Shown here in pieces: positions 26,381-35,147 of a DNA stretch of 64,000 nucleotides. Position 1 is the first letter of the stretch. Every line of letters begins with the position of its first letter. This DNA is from Streptomyces sp. 6-11-2. Lineage in GTDB: Bacteria > Actinomycetota > Actinomycetes > Streptomycetales > Streptomycetaceae. Location of the stretch: NCBI RefSeq assembly GCF_006540305.1, contig NZ_BJOR01000001.1:6758001-6822000 (forward strand), given 5' to 3'. The notes under the pieces are model-generated. The model did no database searches, had not been told where the DNA came from, and saw only the letters and a list, made by a program, of their open reading frames with translations. The translations under genes were made by a program, and so were the position numbers.

Positions 26381-26713
26381 TCAAGTCCGGATCCGCAGAA
26401 CCCTCACCTGGTCCGCATCGAACTGTTCGAAGTGGAACTTCAGGCCGGCGAAGGGACTGCCCGGGAAATCCCCCGTGACCGTGCAGGTCACGACCGTCTC
26501 ATCGTCGACTGGTTCGATGCCGGTGATCGTGTACTCGACGAGGGGGACCTCGGTACGCCACGCTCGAATGGAGGCGATGCCCCTGTACTCCTTGCCTTCG
26601 TCCTCGACGAGGGCGTCGTCCGTGAACAGGTCGAAGTATCCCTCCGTGTCCCGCGAGGAGGCGAGCGCGAAGTAGCGCCGGATGATCGGGAGAGCGGCCG
26701 CGGTGGTTGTCAT
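26381..26713 (-). CDS. SnoaL-like / NTF2-like small protein
   Basis: A 110-residue protein with the SnoaL-type pattern: a leading helix (LPIIRRYFALASSRDTEGYF), DLFTDDALVEDEGKEYRGI and alternating strands. It may be a small isomerase/cyclase or binding protein. It lies 38 bp downstream of the SDR gene on the same strand, so both form an operon divergent from the AraC regulator. Confidence 0.78.
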   Translation of the reverse strand: MTTTAAALPIIRRYFALASSRDTEGYFDLFTDDALVEDEGKEYRGIASIRAWRTEVPLVEYTITGIEPVDDETVVTCTVTGDFPGSPFAGLKFHFEQFDADQVRVLRIRT

Positions 26714-26751
26714 ATGTGTTCTCCTGTTCGTGTTCGTGGTGGTTTCGGTGG

Positions 26752-27549
26752 TCAGACGGTGGGCTTGCTGCCGCCGTCGACGACGTGCTCGGCGCCCACG
26801 ATCGCCGAGGCACGGTCGGACACCAGGAAGGCGACCAGCTCGGCGACCTCCTCCGGACGGACCGGCCGGCCCAGTGGGATCCCGATGTCGGCCATCAGTC
26901 GTGTGCGTGCCTCGTCGTAGCCGGTGCCCGCGCGCTCGGCGAGCGCCTGGACGAACGAGCGGCCCCAGGAGCTCTCCGTGAACCCGGGGGTGACGCTGTT
27001 GACCCGCATGCCGAAGGGCGCCACCTCGTTGGCCAGGCCTTTGCTGTAGTGGCTCAGCGCCGCCTTGGCGGCTCCGTAGGGCACCCGGTATGGGTTCGGT
27101 ACGGAGCGGGAGAGCGACGAGACATGGACGACGTTCCCGGTGCCGCGCTCGACCATGCCGGGAACCAGGGCCCGGTCGAGCCGTGCGGCGGCGAAGACGT
27201 TGACGTCCATCACCAGCTGCCAGATGTCGTCGCTCTGCTGGAGGAGCGGCACATGCTGCTCGCCGTCCGCGCCCACGGTGTGGACGAGGATGTCGACGCC
27301 GCCGAGCCGGTCGTGGACATGTTGAGCGACTGCCTCGACGCCCGCGGCCGTGCCGACGTCGGCCTGGACGAACAGCTCGGTCGCGTGTCCGGGCGGCGGG
27401 GCGGTGCGGGCGCTGTAGGCCACCGTCGCGCCGGCGCGGGTGAGCCGGTCGACCATCGCCTCGCCGATTCCACGGGTGCCTCCGGTGACCAGGGCGCGCC
27501 GGCCGCTGAGCTCGTCGGGGCCGCTTCGATCGGCGGTGTCGGCTGACAT
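26752..27549 (-). CDS. Short-chain dehydrogenase/reductase
   Basis: A 265-residue classical SDR. The cofactor loop is TGGTRGIG (about residues 22-29), the structural Asn lies in MDVNVFAA, and the catalytic residues are Ser in VVHVSSLS and Tyr/Lys in VPYGAAK. SARTAPPP after the second strand suggests NADP preference. The C-terminus IVGAEHVVDGGS is standard. It sits at the head of a two-gene operon whose promoter faces the AraC regulator across about 120 bp. Confidence 0.9.
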   Translation of the reverse strand: MSADTADRSGPDELSGRRALVTGGTRGIGEAMVDRLTRAGATVAYSARTAPPPGHATELFVQADVGTAAGVEAVAQHVHDRLGGVDILVHTVGADGEQHVPLLQQSDDIWQLVMDVNVFAAARLDRALVPGMVERGTGNVVHVSSLSRSVPNPYRVPYGAAKAALSHYSKGLANEVAPFGMRVNSVTPGFTESSWGRSFVQALAERAGTGYDEARTRLMADIGIPLGRPVRPEEVAELVAFLVSDRASAIVGAEHVVDGGSKPTV

Positions 27550-27671
27550 GGGTTTCCTCCGTGCTGGTCGGACCGGGTCCTGCCTGCCTTGCAGCCTATG
27601 AAGATCACAGTGGACGGCCCATGACTGAGAGAGCCGGAAATTTGTCCGTTCGTCTTCAGACTGGGGGAGCT

Positions 27672-28607
27672 GTGTACGATCGGATGGTGGACGTAGTCAG
27701 CGATGCGATCGCCGCCATCCGTACCGGGCGGCCGCACGCGGCGCGCACCCGCCGGACCGCGCCGTGGGGGCTGCGGTTCCCGGCCGCCCGTGGGACCGGC
27801 TTCCACGTCGTCCTGCAGGGGCAGTGCCGGCTGATGGTCGAGGGCCACGATCCGGTGCCACTGGGTGCGGGGGACGTCGTACTGGTTCCGCACGGTCAGG
27901 AGATCGCTCTCGCCGACTCGCCCGACAGCGAACTCGTCGACGTGGCACGGGAGATGGACGACTCCTGGACGCCGGCGCCCGATCCCGTCGGCGCCGCCGG
28001 CGAGCTCACCGTCCTGATGTGCGGCGCGTACCAGCTCGACCGGGCCGGCGCCCACCCGTTGCTCGCCGAACTCCCCGCCGTCATCCACCTTCCGCGGAGG
28101 GTGGGCCGGCGCGAGGCGCTCAACGCCGTCGTCGACCTGCTCGGGGACGAGCTCGATCAGCGCAGACCCGGCACCGACGCGGCGATTCCCGCGCTGCTCG
28201 ACGCCATGCTGCTCTACATCCTGCGGACCTGGTACGAGGACCACGCCCCCCGCAGCGCCGGGGGCTGGGCAGCGGCGCTCGCCGACCCGGCCGTCGGTTC
28301 CGCGCTCCAGCACATGCATGCCGAGCCCGCGACGCCCTGGACCGTCGAGCGGCTGAGCCGGCGGGCCGGCATGTCCCGGGCCGCGTTCTCCCGGCGCTTC
28401 ACCGAACTCGTCGGGCGCCCGCCGATGGCGTACCTGACCTGGTGGCGGATGACCACGGCCGGACGGATCCTCCGGGGCGGCGACGCGCCGCTCCAAACCG
28501 TCGCCGAACGAGTGGGGTATCGCTCCGAGTTCGCCTTCAACCGTGCCTTCAAGCGCGAGTTCGGCGTCAGTCCAGGCGCCTACCGGCGGCGGGACACCGG
28601 CTCGTAA
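27672..28607 (+). CDS. AraC-family transcriptional regulator with cupin domain
   Basis: About 311 residues: an N-terminal cupin ligand domain (WGLRFPAARGTGFHVVLQGQ, then LGAGDVVLVPHGQ) and a C-terminal pair of helix-turn-helices (WTVERLSRRAGMSRAAFSRR; LQTVAERVGYRSEFAFNRAF, KREFGVSPGAYRR). The start is uncertain: GTG 27672 sits close behind GGGGGAG, and ATG 27684 is the alternative. Divergent from the SDR/SnoaL operon, it is its likely activator. Confidence 0.85.
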   Translation: MYDRMVDVVSDAIAAIRTGRPHAARTRRTAPWGLRFPAARGTGFHVVLQGQCRLMVEGHDPVPLGAGDVVLVPHGQEIALADSPDSELVDVAREMDDSWTPAPDPVGAAGELTVLMCGAYQLDRAGAHPLLAELPAVIHLPRRVGRREALNAVVDLLGDELDQRRPGTDAAIPALLDAMLLYILRTWYEDHAPRSAGGWAAALADPAVGSALQHMHAEPATPWTVERLSRRAGMSRAAFSRRFTELVGRPPMAYLTWWRMTTAGRILRGGDAPLQTVAERVGYRSEFAFNRAFKREFGVSPGAYRRRDTGS

Positions 28608-28795
28608 GACCCTGCCCGGCGATGGACGACGATGGACCACGACAGCCGAGACGGCCGTGCGGCCCGGATGAAGGCGCGTACGGCACGAAAGGCCTCCGGC
28701 CGTCCCCCGTACGGCGGGACGGCCCAAGGCCTCGAGTCGGTGGCGAGGAAAGCGAGAAGGCTGGATTCAAGGAGTGGTGAGAAGGAAGCTCCCCC

Positions 28796-28981
28796 CACGG
28801 ACAGCCCGGACAGACGCTCCAGCAGCTCCGCCGAGAGCTTGAAGCCCACGGACATCAACGCAGCGTCGAACTGCAGCGCCGCGACACCGCCGTCCCCGAC
28901 GGGGCCCGCGGGGAAGGGGATGCGGTGGGTGCGCCGGATGACCAGAGGGTCGAGTCGGTGGACCATTCCGGCATGCTCCAA
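28796..28981 (-). pseudogene. N-terminal fragment of a hypothetical gene
   Basis: Read on the minus strand, MVHRLDPLVIRRTHRIPFP, then AALQFDAALMSVGFKLS and ELLERLSGLS resemble the start of a longer streptomycete protein of unknown function. After SGLS the sequence changes to a low-quality frame without homology, so the gene seems cut. The remaining part of 28608-29092 shows no other gene. Confidence 0.4.
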
Positions 28982-29092
28982 GGCCGAGCAGCGGTCGCAC
29001 CCGGTTTTCGCGGGGGAGCCGGGTCACTGGCCGATGCGCAGCCGCGGCCGGTGCCCGGTCCGCCGGCGCCCGCCGCCGACTTCGCGTCAAGG

Positions 29093-29121
29093 TTAATTTA
29101 GGTTAGGCTAACCTAAATTAA
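29093..29121. promoter_or_regulatory. Iron box (DmdR/IdeR operator)
   Basis: A 29-bp perfect palindrome centred on G29107 contains the core TTAGGTTAGGCTAACCTAA (29098-29116), which matches the consensus iron box of Streptomyces DmdR1 and mycobacterial IdeR. It ends 14 bp before the GTG of the penicillin-acylase-like gene, so Fe(II)-loaded repressor would block this operon and iron starvation would open it. Confidence 0.93.
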
Positions 29122-29135
29122 ACGAAGGGTGCAGG

Positions 29136-31232
29136 GTGGCGACCGAGATCTACCGCGATGACTGGGGCATCCCCCACCTGCGTGCGGACGGCGCGGTGCA
29201 ACTGGCCCGTGCCCAGGGCCGCGTCACCGCCCTGGACCGGGCCTGGCAGCTGGAGGTGGAGCGGCACCGCGCACAGGGCACCTCGGCGTCCTTCCTCGGC
29301 CCGTCGGCCCTGCCCTGGGACCGGTTCGCGCGCCGTGCCCGCCTGGACGACACCGCCCGCCGCTGCTTCACGGCCCTGGAGCGGCGTGACGTGGAGACGG
29401 CGGACTGGGTCCGGGCGTACGCCGACGGCGTCAACGCGGGACTGGCGGCCGCCACGGCCCCGGAGTTCGCCCGTGCCGGCCTCACGCCCGGCAGCTGGGA
29501 GCCCTGGACGCCCCTGGGCGTCTGGCTCGCCACCCACATCCTCTTCTCGGGCTTCCCCGCCAAGCTGTGGCGCGAGCAGGTGGTGACCCGTCTCGGCGCG
29601 GACGCGGTGGGCCTGTTCGCCACCGACGGCCCCGGCACTCTGGGCAGCAACGGCTGGCTTGTCGCCGGCGAGCGGACCGTCACCGGGCAGCCGCTCGTCG
29701 CGGGCGACCCGCACCGCTTCGTCGAGGACCCGGGCGTCTACCAGCAGATCCGCCTGGCGTGCCCCGAGTTCGACGTCGTCGGCCTCGCCGTGCCCGGCGT
29801 CCCCGGCATCGCCCACTTCGGCCACACCGGCACGGTCGCCTGGGCCATCACCAACGCCATGGCCGACTACCAGGACCTGTACCGGGAGCGGCTGCGGCGT
29901 ACCGGTGCCGGCGTCGAGGCGCTCGGTCCGGACGGCGTATGGCGGCGGGCCGCCCGGCACACCGAGACGATTGAGGTGGCCGGAGAGGAACCGGTCGAGG
30001 TGGAGGTGCTCGAGACGGAGCGGGGGCCCGTCGTCATCGGCGGACCCGAGGGGCTGGACGACGGCGCGGACGAGTCCGGCGCGATCCCGGTCGCGATCAG
30101 TCTGCGCTACCCGCCCCGTGTCACCGGCGATCTGGGCTTCGAAGCCCTGCTGCCCCTGCTGCGGGCCCGCCGGGTGGCCGATGTGGACGGGGCCCTGGAC
30201 CGGTGGGCCGAGCCGGTCAACGTCGTGCAGGCCGCCGACACCGAGGGCGGGCTGCTGCACCGCGTGGCCGGCCGGGTGCCGGTGCGGGCCGAGGCCAACC
30301 GGATCCGCGTGGTGCCCGCCTGGGAGCCCGGCCACGACTGGCGGGGATGGCACGAGCCACCACGCGCCGGACTGACCGACGGCGTCGCCGTCATGGCCAA
30401 TCAGCGCGGCCCGGCCGCCCCCCTGGGCGTCGAGTTCGCCCCGCCGCACCGCGCCGACCGCATCAGGGCGCTGCTCGACGAGCGCCGGCACTGGTCGGCC
30501 GCCGACGTGTCCGTGCTCCACACCGACACCCAACTCGCCTCCGCCACGCCCCTGCTGGAACACCTCGCCACCCTCGACGGACTCAGCGTCGGGGCCGCCG
30601 CCCTGCGGGACCGGCTCCTGCGGTGGGACCGCCGCATGGACGCCGGCAGCGCCGACGCGGCCCTCTTCGCGACCGTACGCACGGCGGTCGTACGACGACT
30701 CGCGGCCCACCCCGCCTTCGCCGTGCTGGCCGCCCCACCCGCGTACCCCGAGGTCTTCCTGCCCTGGCTGGCCCTGACTCCGCGCATCGGCTACGCCCTG
30801 GAACACCTCCTGAGCACCGAGGAGTTGTTCGGGATCGACCGGCCGTCCACCGTCCGCGAGGCGGTGGAGGAGGCGGCCGCCCGGCCACCCGCGGGCACCT
30901 GGGGGGACACCCACCGTCTCGCCCCCTGGCGGGCGATGCCCACGGAGACGCCGTACGACGAACCCGGACTGTCCGGCGACCACGACTGCGTGCTGTGCAC
31001 CTCCGCCGTCCCCGGCCTCACCGACCTCGCCGCGCGCGGCCCGGCCGCCCGGTACGTGTGGGACCTGGACCGCCGCGAGAACAGCCGATGGGTGGTCCCC
31101 TTCGGCGCGTCCGGGATCCCCGGCTCGCCCCACCACCGCGACCAACTGCCCCTGTGGCTCGCGGGAAAGCTCCTCCCGGTCGTCACCGACTGGGAGCGGA
31201 TGAAGAAGGAGAACGAGGAGACCGATGTCTGA
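29136..31232 (+). CDS. Penicillin-acylase-family Ntn hydrolase, iron-regulated
   Basis: A 698-residue S45-family amide hydrolase. EIYRDDWGIPHLRADGAVQLARAQG is the typical start and GTLGSNGW holds the autoproteolytic nucleophile Ser171, which would become the N-terminus of the beta chain. GHTGTVAWAITNAMADYQDLY is the conserved segment after it. No signal peptide is visible, so it is probably cytoplasmic, unlike secreted penicillin acylases. The adjacent iron box and the overlapping siderophore-type acyltransferase suggest it trims or exchanges acyl groups on a hydroxamate siderophore. Penicillin-amidase-like genes are known near some desferrioxamine loci (desG). The substrate is inferred. Confidence 0.88.
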   Translation: MATEIYRDDWGIPHLRADGAVQLARAQGRVTALDRAWQLEVERHRAQGTSASFLGPSALPWDRFARRARLDDTARRCFTALERRDVETADWVRAYADGVNAGLAAATAPEFARAGLTPGSWEPWTPLGVWLATHILFSGFPAKLWREQVVTRLGADAVGLFATDGPGTLGSNGWLVAGERTVTGQPLVAGDPHRFVEDPGVYQQIRLACPEFDVVGLAVPGVPGIAHFGHTGTVAWAITNAMADYQDLYRERLRRTGAGVEALGPDGVWRRAARHTETIEVAGEEPVEVEVLETERGPVVIGGPEGLDDGADESGAIPVAISLRYPPRVTGDLGFEALLPLLRARRVADVDGALDRWAEPVNVVQAADTEGGLLHRVAGRVPVRAEANRIRVVPAWEPGHDWRGWHEPPRAGLTDGVAVMANQRGPAAPLGVEFAPPHRADRIRALLDERRHWSAADVSVLHTDTQLASATPLLEHLATLDGLSVGAAALRDRLLRWDRRMDAGSADAALFATVRTAVVRRLAAHPAFAVLAAPPAYPEVFLPWLALTPRIGYALEHLLSTEELFGIDRPSTVREAVEEAAARPPAGTWGDTHRLAPWRAMPTETPYDEPGLSGDHDCVLCTSAVPGLTDLAARGPAARYVWDLDRRENSRWVVPFGASGIPGSPHHRDQLPLWLAGKLLPVVTDWERMKKENEETDV

Positions 31233-31860
31233 CGCGCACACCGTGAACACCGCGCATGCCCCGCACCGCCCGTACGCCTCCCGAGAGGCCGTGCACGAGG
31301 TGCGCGTCGACGGCTTCGGCACCGTTCGCGTCCTGCCGCTGGACGCATGGGCCGACGCCGGGGCGGTCCACCGCTGGGTGAGTGAGGAACGGGCCGCGTT
31401 CTGGGGCATGACCGGTCTCACCGAGGAGCAGGTGGCCGAGGTCTACGCCCACATGGCCACCCTCGACACCCACCACGCCTTCCTCGTCCTGAAGGACGGC
31501 GAACCCGTCGCCCTGCTCCAGACCTACGAACCGTCCGCCGACCGCGTCGGCGAGTGCTACCCCGTCGAACCCGGAGACATCGGCATCCACCTGCTCCTGG
31601 CCCCTGCCGCGCCGGGCGCCGCGCGGTCCGGCTGGACCTCCCGGCTGATGGCCGCCCTGCTGTCGTACGTCCTGCCGGGCCTGGACCGCACCCGCGTGGT
31701 GGTCGACCCGGACGTGCGCAACGACAAGGCCGTTACCCGCTTCCTCCGCGAGGGCTTCACGGCCGGTCCCGTCGTCACCCTGCCCGAAGTGGACCTGCCG
31801 GACGTGTACTTGCCGGAGAAGAAGGCCCAACTGGCTTTCTTCGTGCCGAGGTGCAGATGA
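31225..31860 (+). CDS. GNAT acetyltransferase, siderophore (IucB/AlcB/RhbD) type
   Basis: A 211-residue acyltransferase. HHAFLVLKDGEPVALLQTYEP, DIGIHLLLAP and TRVVVDPDVRNDKAVTRFLREGF match the GNAT subfamily that acylates N-hydroxy-lysine or N-hydroxy-cadaverine in hydroxamate siderophore synthesis. The ATG overlaps the previous gene by 8 bp, so both are under the iron box. No hydroxylase or NIS synthetase is nearby, so the pair must act together with a siderophore pathway elsewhere. The 295 bp after it hold no recognisable gene. Confidence 0.85.
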   Translation: MSDAHTVNTAHAPHRPYASREAVHEVRVDGFGTVRVLPLDAWADAGAVHRWVSEERAAFWGMTGLTEEQVAEVYAHMATLDTHHAFLVLKDGEPVALLQTYEPSADRVGECYPVEPGDIGIHLLLAPAAPGAARSGWTSRLMAALLSYVLPGLDRTRVVVDPDVRNDKAVTRFLREGFTAGPVVTLPEVDLPDVYLPEKKAQLAFFVPRCR

Positions 31861-32155
31861 GGGGCGTAACAGGCGGCGCGCAGCCCACCGTCGCCGGCCG
31901 GCGCTCCGAGAGCGGCGTCCCAGTCCTCGGCCGGCGCCTCGGCGGCGCCGGTCAGGGTGCCCGCCTCGGCCGTGTACCGGTAACAACGAACTCCGTGCAC
32001 ACCGGTGATCACCGTGTCCCCCCGGTACGACGTCGGATCCGCGCCGAGGGAAGCCCAGGGCACCGCCGAACGCCGCCACCCGAAAACCCGGCGACGGCCG
32101 ACGGCAAGAACATCCGGTGGCCGTGCCGTCCTGACGCCCGCGAGCTCGGTGGGGC

Positions 32156-34243
32156 TCAGCGGCGGGAGGTGTGGCGGGCTCGGGCCATCAGCAGGGCGAC
32201 GTCGTCGTGGGCCTCGGGGTGGCGCAGGGCGTTCAGCAGCAGGTCGCAGGTGTCCTCCAGAGGGGGCTGGGGGCCGGCCAGCAGGTCGAGCAGCGTCTCC
32301 AGCCGGGTGTCGAGAGCCTGGTCGCGGACCTCGACCAGGCCGTCGGTGTAGAGCGCCAGCCGGTCGCCGGGGGACAGCGCGACGCAGGTGGATTTGAAGG
32401 GGACGCCCCCGACCCCGAGGGGCGCGCCGGTGGGCAGGTTCAGCAGGGTGGAGGTCCCGCGGTCCGGGCGGACCAGGACCGGTGGCAGGTGGCCGGCGGA
32501 GGAGAGGCGGCAGCTGGACCGGTGTGGGTCGTGCACGGCGTAGATGCAGGTGGCGAAGCGGTGGTTGAGGTCTGCGGTGATGTGGTCCAGATGCTGCAGG
32601 ACGGCGGCGGGGTCGAGGTCGAGCGTGGCCAGGGTGCGGGTGGCGGTGCGCAGTTGGCCCATGGTGGCGGCGGCGTTGATGCCGCTCCCCATGACGTCGC
32701 CGATGACCAGGGCGGTCTTTCCGCCGGGCAGCGGGACGACGTCGTACCAGTCGCCGCCGACTTCGCAGGCGGCTCCGGCGGCCTGGTAGCGGCAGGCGAT
32801 CTCCAGGCCGGGCCGGTGGGGTGGTCGAAGGGGCAGCAGGCTGCGTTGGAGGGTCTCGGCGGTCTGCCGCTGCTGCTGGTACCACAGGGCGTGGTCGATG
32901 CACACGGCGGCGCGGGCGGCCAGTTCCACGGCCAGCAGGACGTCGTCGCCGTCGAAGGGGACGGGGTTGCGGGCACGCGCCAGGTCCAGCACGCCGAGTA
33001 CCCGGCCGCGCACGGTCATGGGCACCGCCAGGTAGGAGTGCACCCCGGCGCGGGCCAGAACCGTGGCCGCGTCCTGGTGGGCGGCGATGCGGGCCAGGTC
33101 CGTGCTGTCCACGTGGGGGACCAGGAGGGGGCGCCCGGAGACCGCGCACTGGGTGACCAGGCGGTCGGGGCCGTAACGGGCGATCTCGCCGGCGCGGTCG
33201 GCGGCGCCGGTGGCGGGTGTGGGATAGGCCGCGGCCACCGAGAGCGCACGGAAGAGGACGCCGGGGCCCGAGAGCGCCATGTCGGGGCGTTCGCCCTCCA
33301 GAACGGCGTCGAGCACATCGACCGCGGCCAGGTCCGCCAGGGACGGCACGCACATCTCGGCCAGCTCTCCGGCCGTGGTGTCCAGATCGAGGGTGGTGCC
33401 GATGCGCGCGGAGGCATCGGCGATACGGGCCAGGCGCTGCCTCGCTGCGATGGCCTCGGTGGCCGCGAGATGCTGCTCGGTGATGTCCACCAGCGACACG
33501 GCCAGGCCCAGCACTCGCCCGGCGGCGTCCTCCATCCGGTAGTACGAGACCGACCACGAGTGGTCGCGGCCGGGGTCGGAAGGGGTGGGGGTGACGATGA
33601 CCTGGGCCAGCACCGGTGTGCCGGTGGTCAGAACCTGCCGCATGGCGGACTCGATGGGGTCCACGTCCAGGAAGGTGAGGACCTGACGGACGGTCCGGCC
33701 GACATGGTCCCGAGCGGGCACTCCGTTGATGCGCTCCAGCGCCGGATTGACCACGATGTACCGCAGATCGGCGTCCAGGACCGCCAGCCCGATCGGGGAC
33801 TGGGAGATCAGCTGCGCGGAGAGGGCGAGATCCCGCTGCACGCGTTGCAGAACCTCGTGCTCGGTGATCACGCCCAGCAGGCACTGTCCTCCGTGCTCCC
33901 CCTGGAGCCGCACGCTGTGGCACTCCATCAGCCGCGTGCTGCCGTCCTTGTGCCGGGCGGGGAAGACCCCCGCCGCCCCCTCCTGAGCCTTCACCCGGGC
34001 GAACACGCCCGTCACCTGTCCCAGGTGCTTCTCGTCGACCAGCAGCCGGCGCGCGGACCGGCCCAGGGCCTCATCCTCGGTGTAGCCGAACAACTGCCGT
34101 GCCTGCGGGCTCCACCAGGCGATCTTCCCGTCCTCGTCCAGGACCACCGCGGCGAGATTCAGGACCTCCAGGAGCGCGCCCGGCAGTGAGGGAAAGCCCC
34201 CGACGGGTCCGAGGCCGGCCCGGACGGATTCGGCCACACCCAT
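32156..34243 (-). CDS. PAS-PAS-GAF-SpoIIE protein phosphatase
   Basis: A 695-residue multidomain regulator: PAS (about 25-125, VVLDEDGKIAWWSPQARQLF), a second PAS (about 150-270, LAVLDADLRYIVVNPALERI), GAF (about 290-450) and a C-terminal PPM/SpoIIE phosphatase (EVGGDWYDVVPL, LVIGDVMGSGINAA, SSAGHLPPVL, LYTDGLVEVRD, HDDVALL). ATG 34243 is chosen because GGAAGGAG lies 7 bases before it. It is a relative of the phosphatase at 24880. It should integrate redox or small-molecule signals to control an anti-anti-sigma factor. No cognate partner is adjacent. Confidence 0.88.
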   Translation of the reverse strand: MGVAESVRAGLGPVGGFPSLPGALLEVLNLAAVVLDEDGKIAWWSPQARQLFGYTEDEALGRSARRLLVDEKHLGQVTGVFARVKAQEGAAGVFPARHKDGSTRLMECHSVRLQGEHGGQCLLGVITEHEVLQRVQRDLALSAQLISQSPIGLAVLDADLRYIVVNPALERINGVPARDHVGRTVRQVLTFLDVDPIESAMRQVLTTGTPVLAQVIVTPTPSDPGRDHSWSVSYYRMEDAAGRVLGLAVSLVDITEQHLAATEAIAARQRLARIADASARIGTTLDLDTTAGELAEMCVPSLADLAAVDVLDAVLEGERPDMALSGPGVLFRALSVAAAYPTPATGAADRAGEIARYGPDRLVTQCAVSGRPLLVPHVDSTDLARIAAHQDAATVLARAGVHSYLAVPMTVRGRVLGVLDLARARNPVPFDGDDVLLAVELAARAAVCIDHALWYQQQRQTAETLQRSLLPLRPPHRPGLEIACRYQAAGAACEVGGDWYDVVPLPGGKTALVIGDVMGSGINAAATMGQLRTATRTLATLDLDPAAVLQHLDHITADLNHRFATCIYAVHDPHRSSCRLSSAGHLPPVLVRPDRGTSTLLNLPTGAPLGVGGVPFKSTCVALSPGDRLALYTDGLVEVRDQALDTRLETLLDLLAGPQPPLEDTCDLLLNALRHPEAHDDVALLMARARHTSRR

Positions 34244-34509
34244 GCCACCACTCCTTCCGCCCACCGCGGCGGGGGCTCTCGTGCTGGTCCGGCTCGTCCC
34301 GACCCGTCACCACCCATCATCCCTCCGGACCAGTTGCCCCGCAGCTTCCCGCGACGCGGTTCCGCGACCGCCACACGCCCCCCGGACTCCTCGCCATCAG
34401 GCCGCTGACCAGGGCGGAACCGGTCGGCACCCCGTCGCGCACATACGGCCGGCCAACATCGCCGACGCGCACAACGCGCTGCTGCCGGACACGCCACGAC
34501 GGGCCCCGC

Positions 34510-35109
34510 TCAGTCGCCCGGCCGCTCGACGGAGCGGGAGCGCCGGTGGGCCGCGACCCGTTCGCGGGTGGCGCACCGCCGGGAGCAGTAGCGGCGTTCG
34601 GGGCCGCTGCCCTGGGTGACGAAGACGTTCCGGCAGCTGGGAGAGGCACAGATCCTGCCGGGCGGGCGCTGACGGTCCCAGAGCAGGACGGTCAGGGCCA
34701 TGCAGGACGAGGCGAGGAGCCACTCGTCCCAGGGGGCGTCGTCGTCGTGGTCGAGGTGGGGGTGCCAGGGGGTGCCGCCGCCGTGCGAGGTCAGGCGGAG
34801 CGGTCCGGTGTGTTCCCGCAGGAGGCGGTTGAGGACGGCGGCGGCGCCGTCGGCGTGCTCGGCGGCGAAGACCTCCCGCAGCCGGCCGGCAGCCACGCGC
34901 ATGCCGCGGACATCCCCGGCGGTGAGATCGACGGGCTCCGCCTCACCGTAGGCGCGGAGCACGTCGGCGACGTCGGCCGGGTCGGGGGATTCTTCGGCGA
35001 GGGCGTTGAGCAGGGCGGCGGTTCGACGAGCCGTGGTCAGCACGGAGTGCCGAGTCGACCAGTCGCCGGGGGTGTCGAGGGCGGGGGACACCCGTGCAAT
35101 GTAACGCAT
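34510..35109 (-). CDS. CGNR zinc-finger (ABATE-domain) transcriptional regulator
   Basis: A 199-residue protein: an N-terminal ABATE-like helical domain and a C-terminal zinc finger RICASPSCRNVFVTQG and RRYCSRRCATRERVAAHRRR with four Cys. Such proteins are presumed transcription factors in actinobacteria. It diverges from an MFS exporter 38 bp away, and the shared gap contains GTAAC/GTTAC dyad elements around 35100-35140 that could be its operator. It probably regulates that exporter. Confidence 0.83.
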   Translation of the reverse strand: MRYIARVSPALDTPGDWSTRHSVLTTARRTAALLNALAEESPDPADVADVLRAYGEAEPVDLTAGDVRGMRVAAGRLREVFAAEHADGAAAVLNRLLREHTGPLRLTSHGGGTPWHPHLDHDDDAPWDEWLLASSCMALTVLLWDRQRPPGRICASPSCRNVFVTQGSGPERRYCSRRCATRERVAAHRRSRSVERPGD

Positions 35110-35147
35110 ATTGCTGAGTTTTGAGTTACCTCCGTAACGTCACGTCG

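Noticed and set aside
29118..31421. Very long open frame on the minus strand opposite the penicillin-acylase gene
   Set aside because: It is antisense to a gene with clear family motifs, has atypical composition (Gly/Ala/Arg/His rich) and no ribosome site. Such shadows are expected in high-GC DNA.
31861..32155. Possible coding remnant between the GNAT and the PAS-SpoIIE gene
   Set aside because: A minus-strand frame gives a plausible-looking stretch (HGVRCYRYTAEAGTLTG) but no family and no start; not enough to call.
31557..33923. 788-codon Pro/Arg-rich open frame on the minus strand
   Set aside because: It overlaps the PAS-GAF-SpoIIE gene in another frame on the same strand and shows low-complexity Arg/Pro/His composition without motifs.
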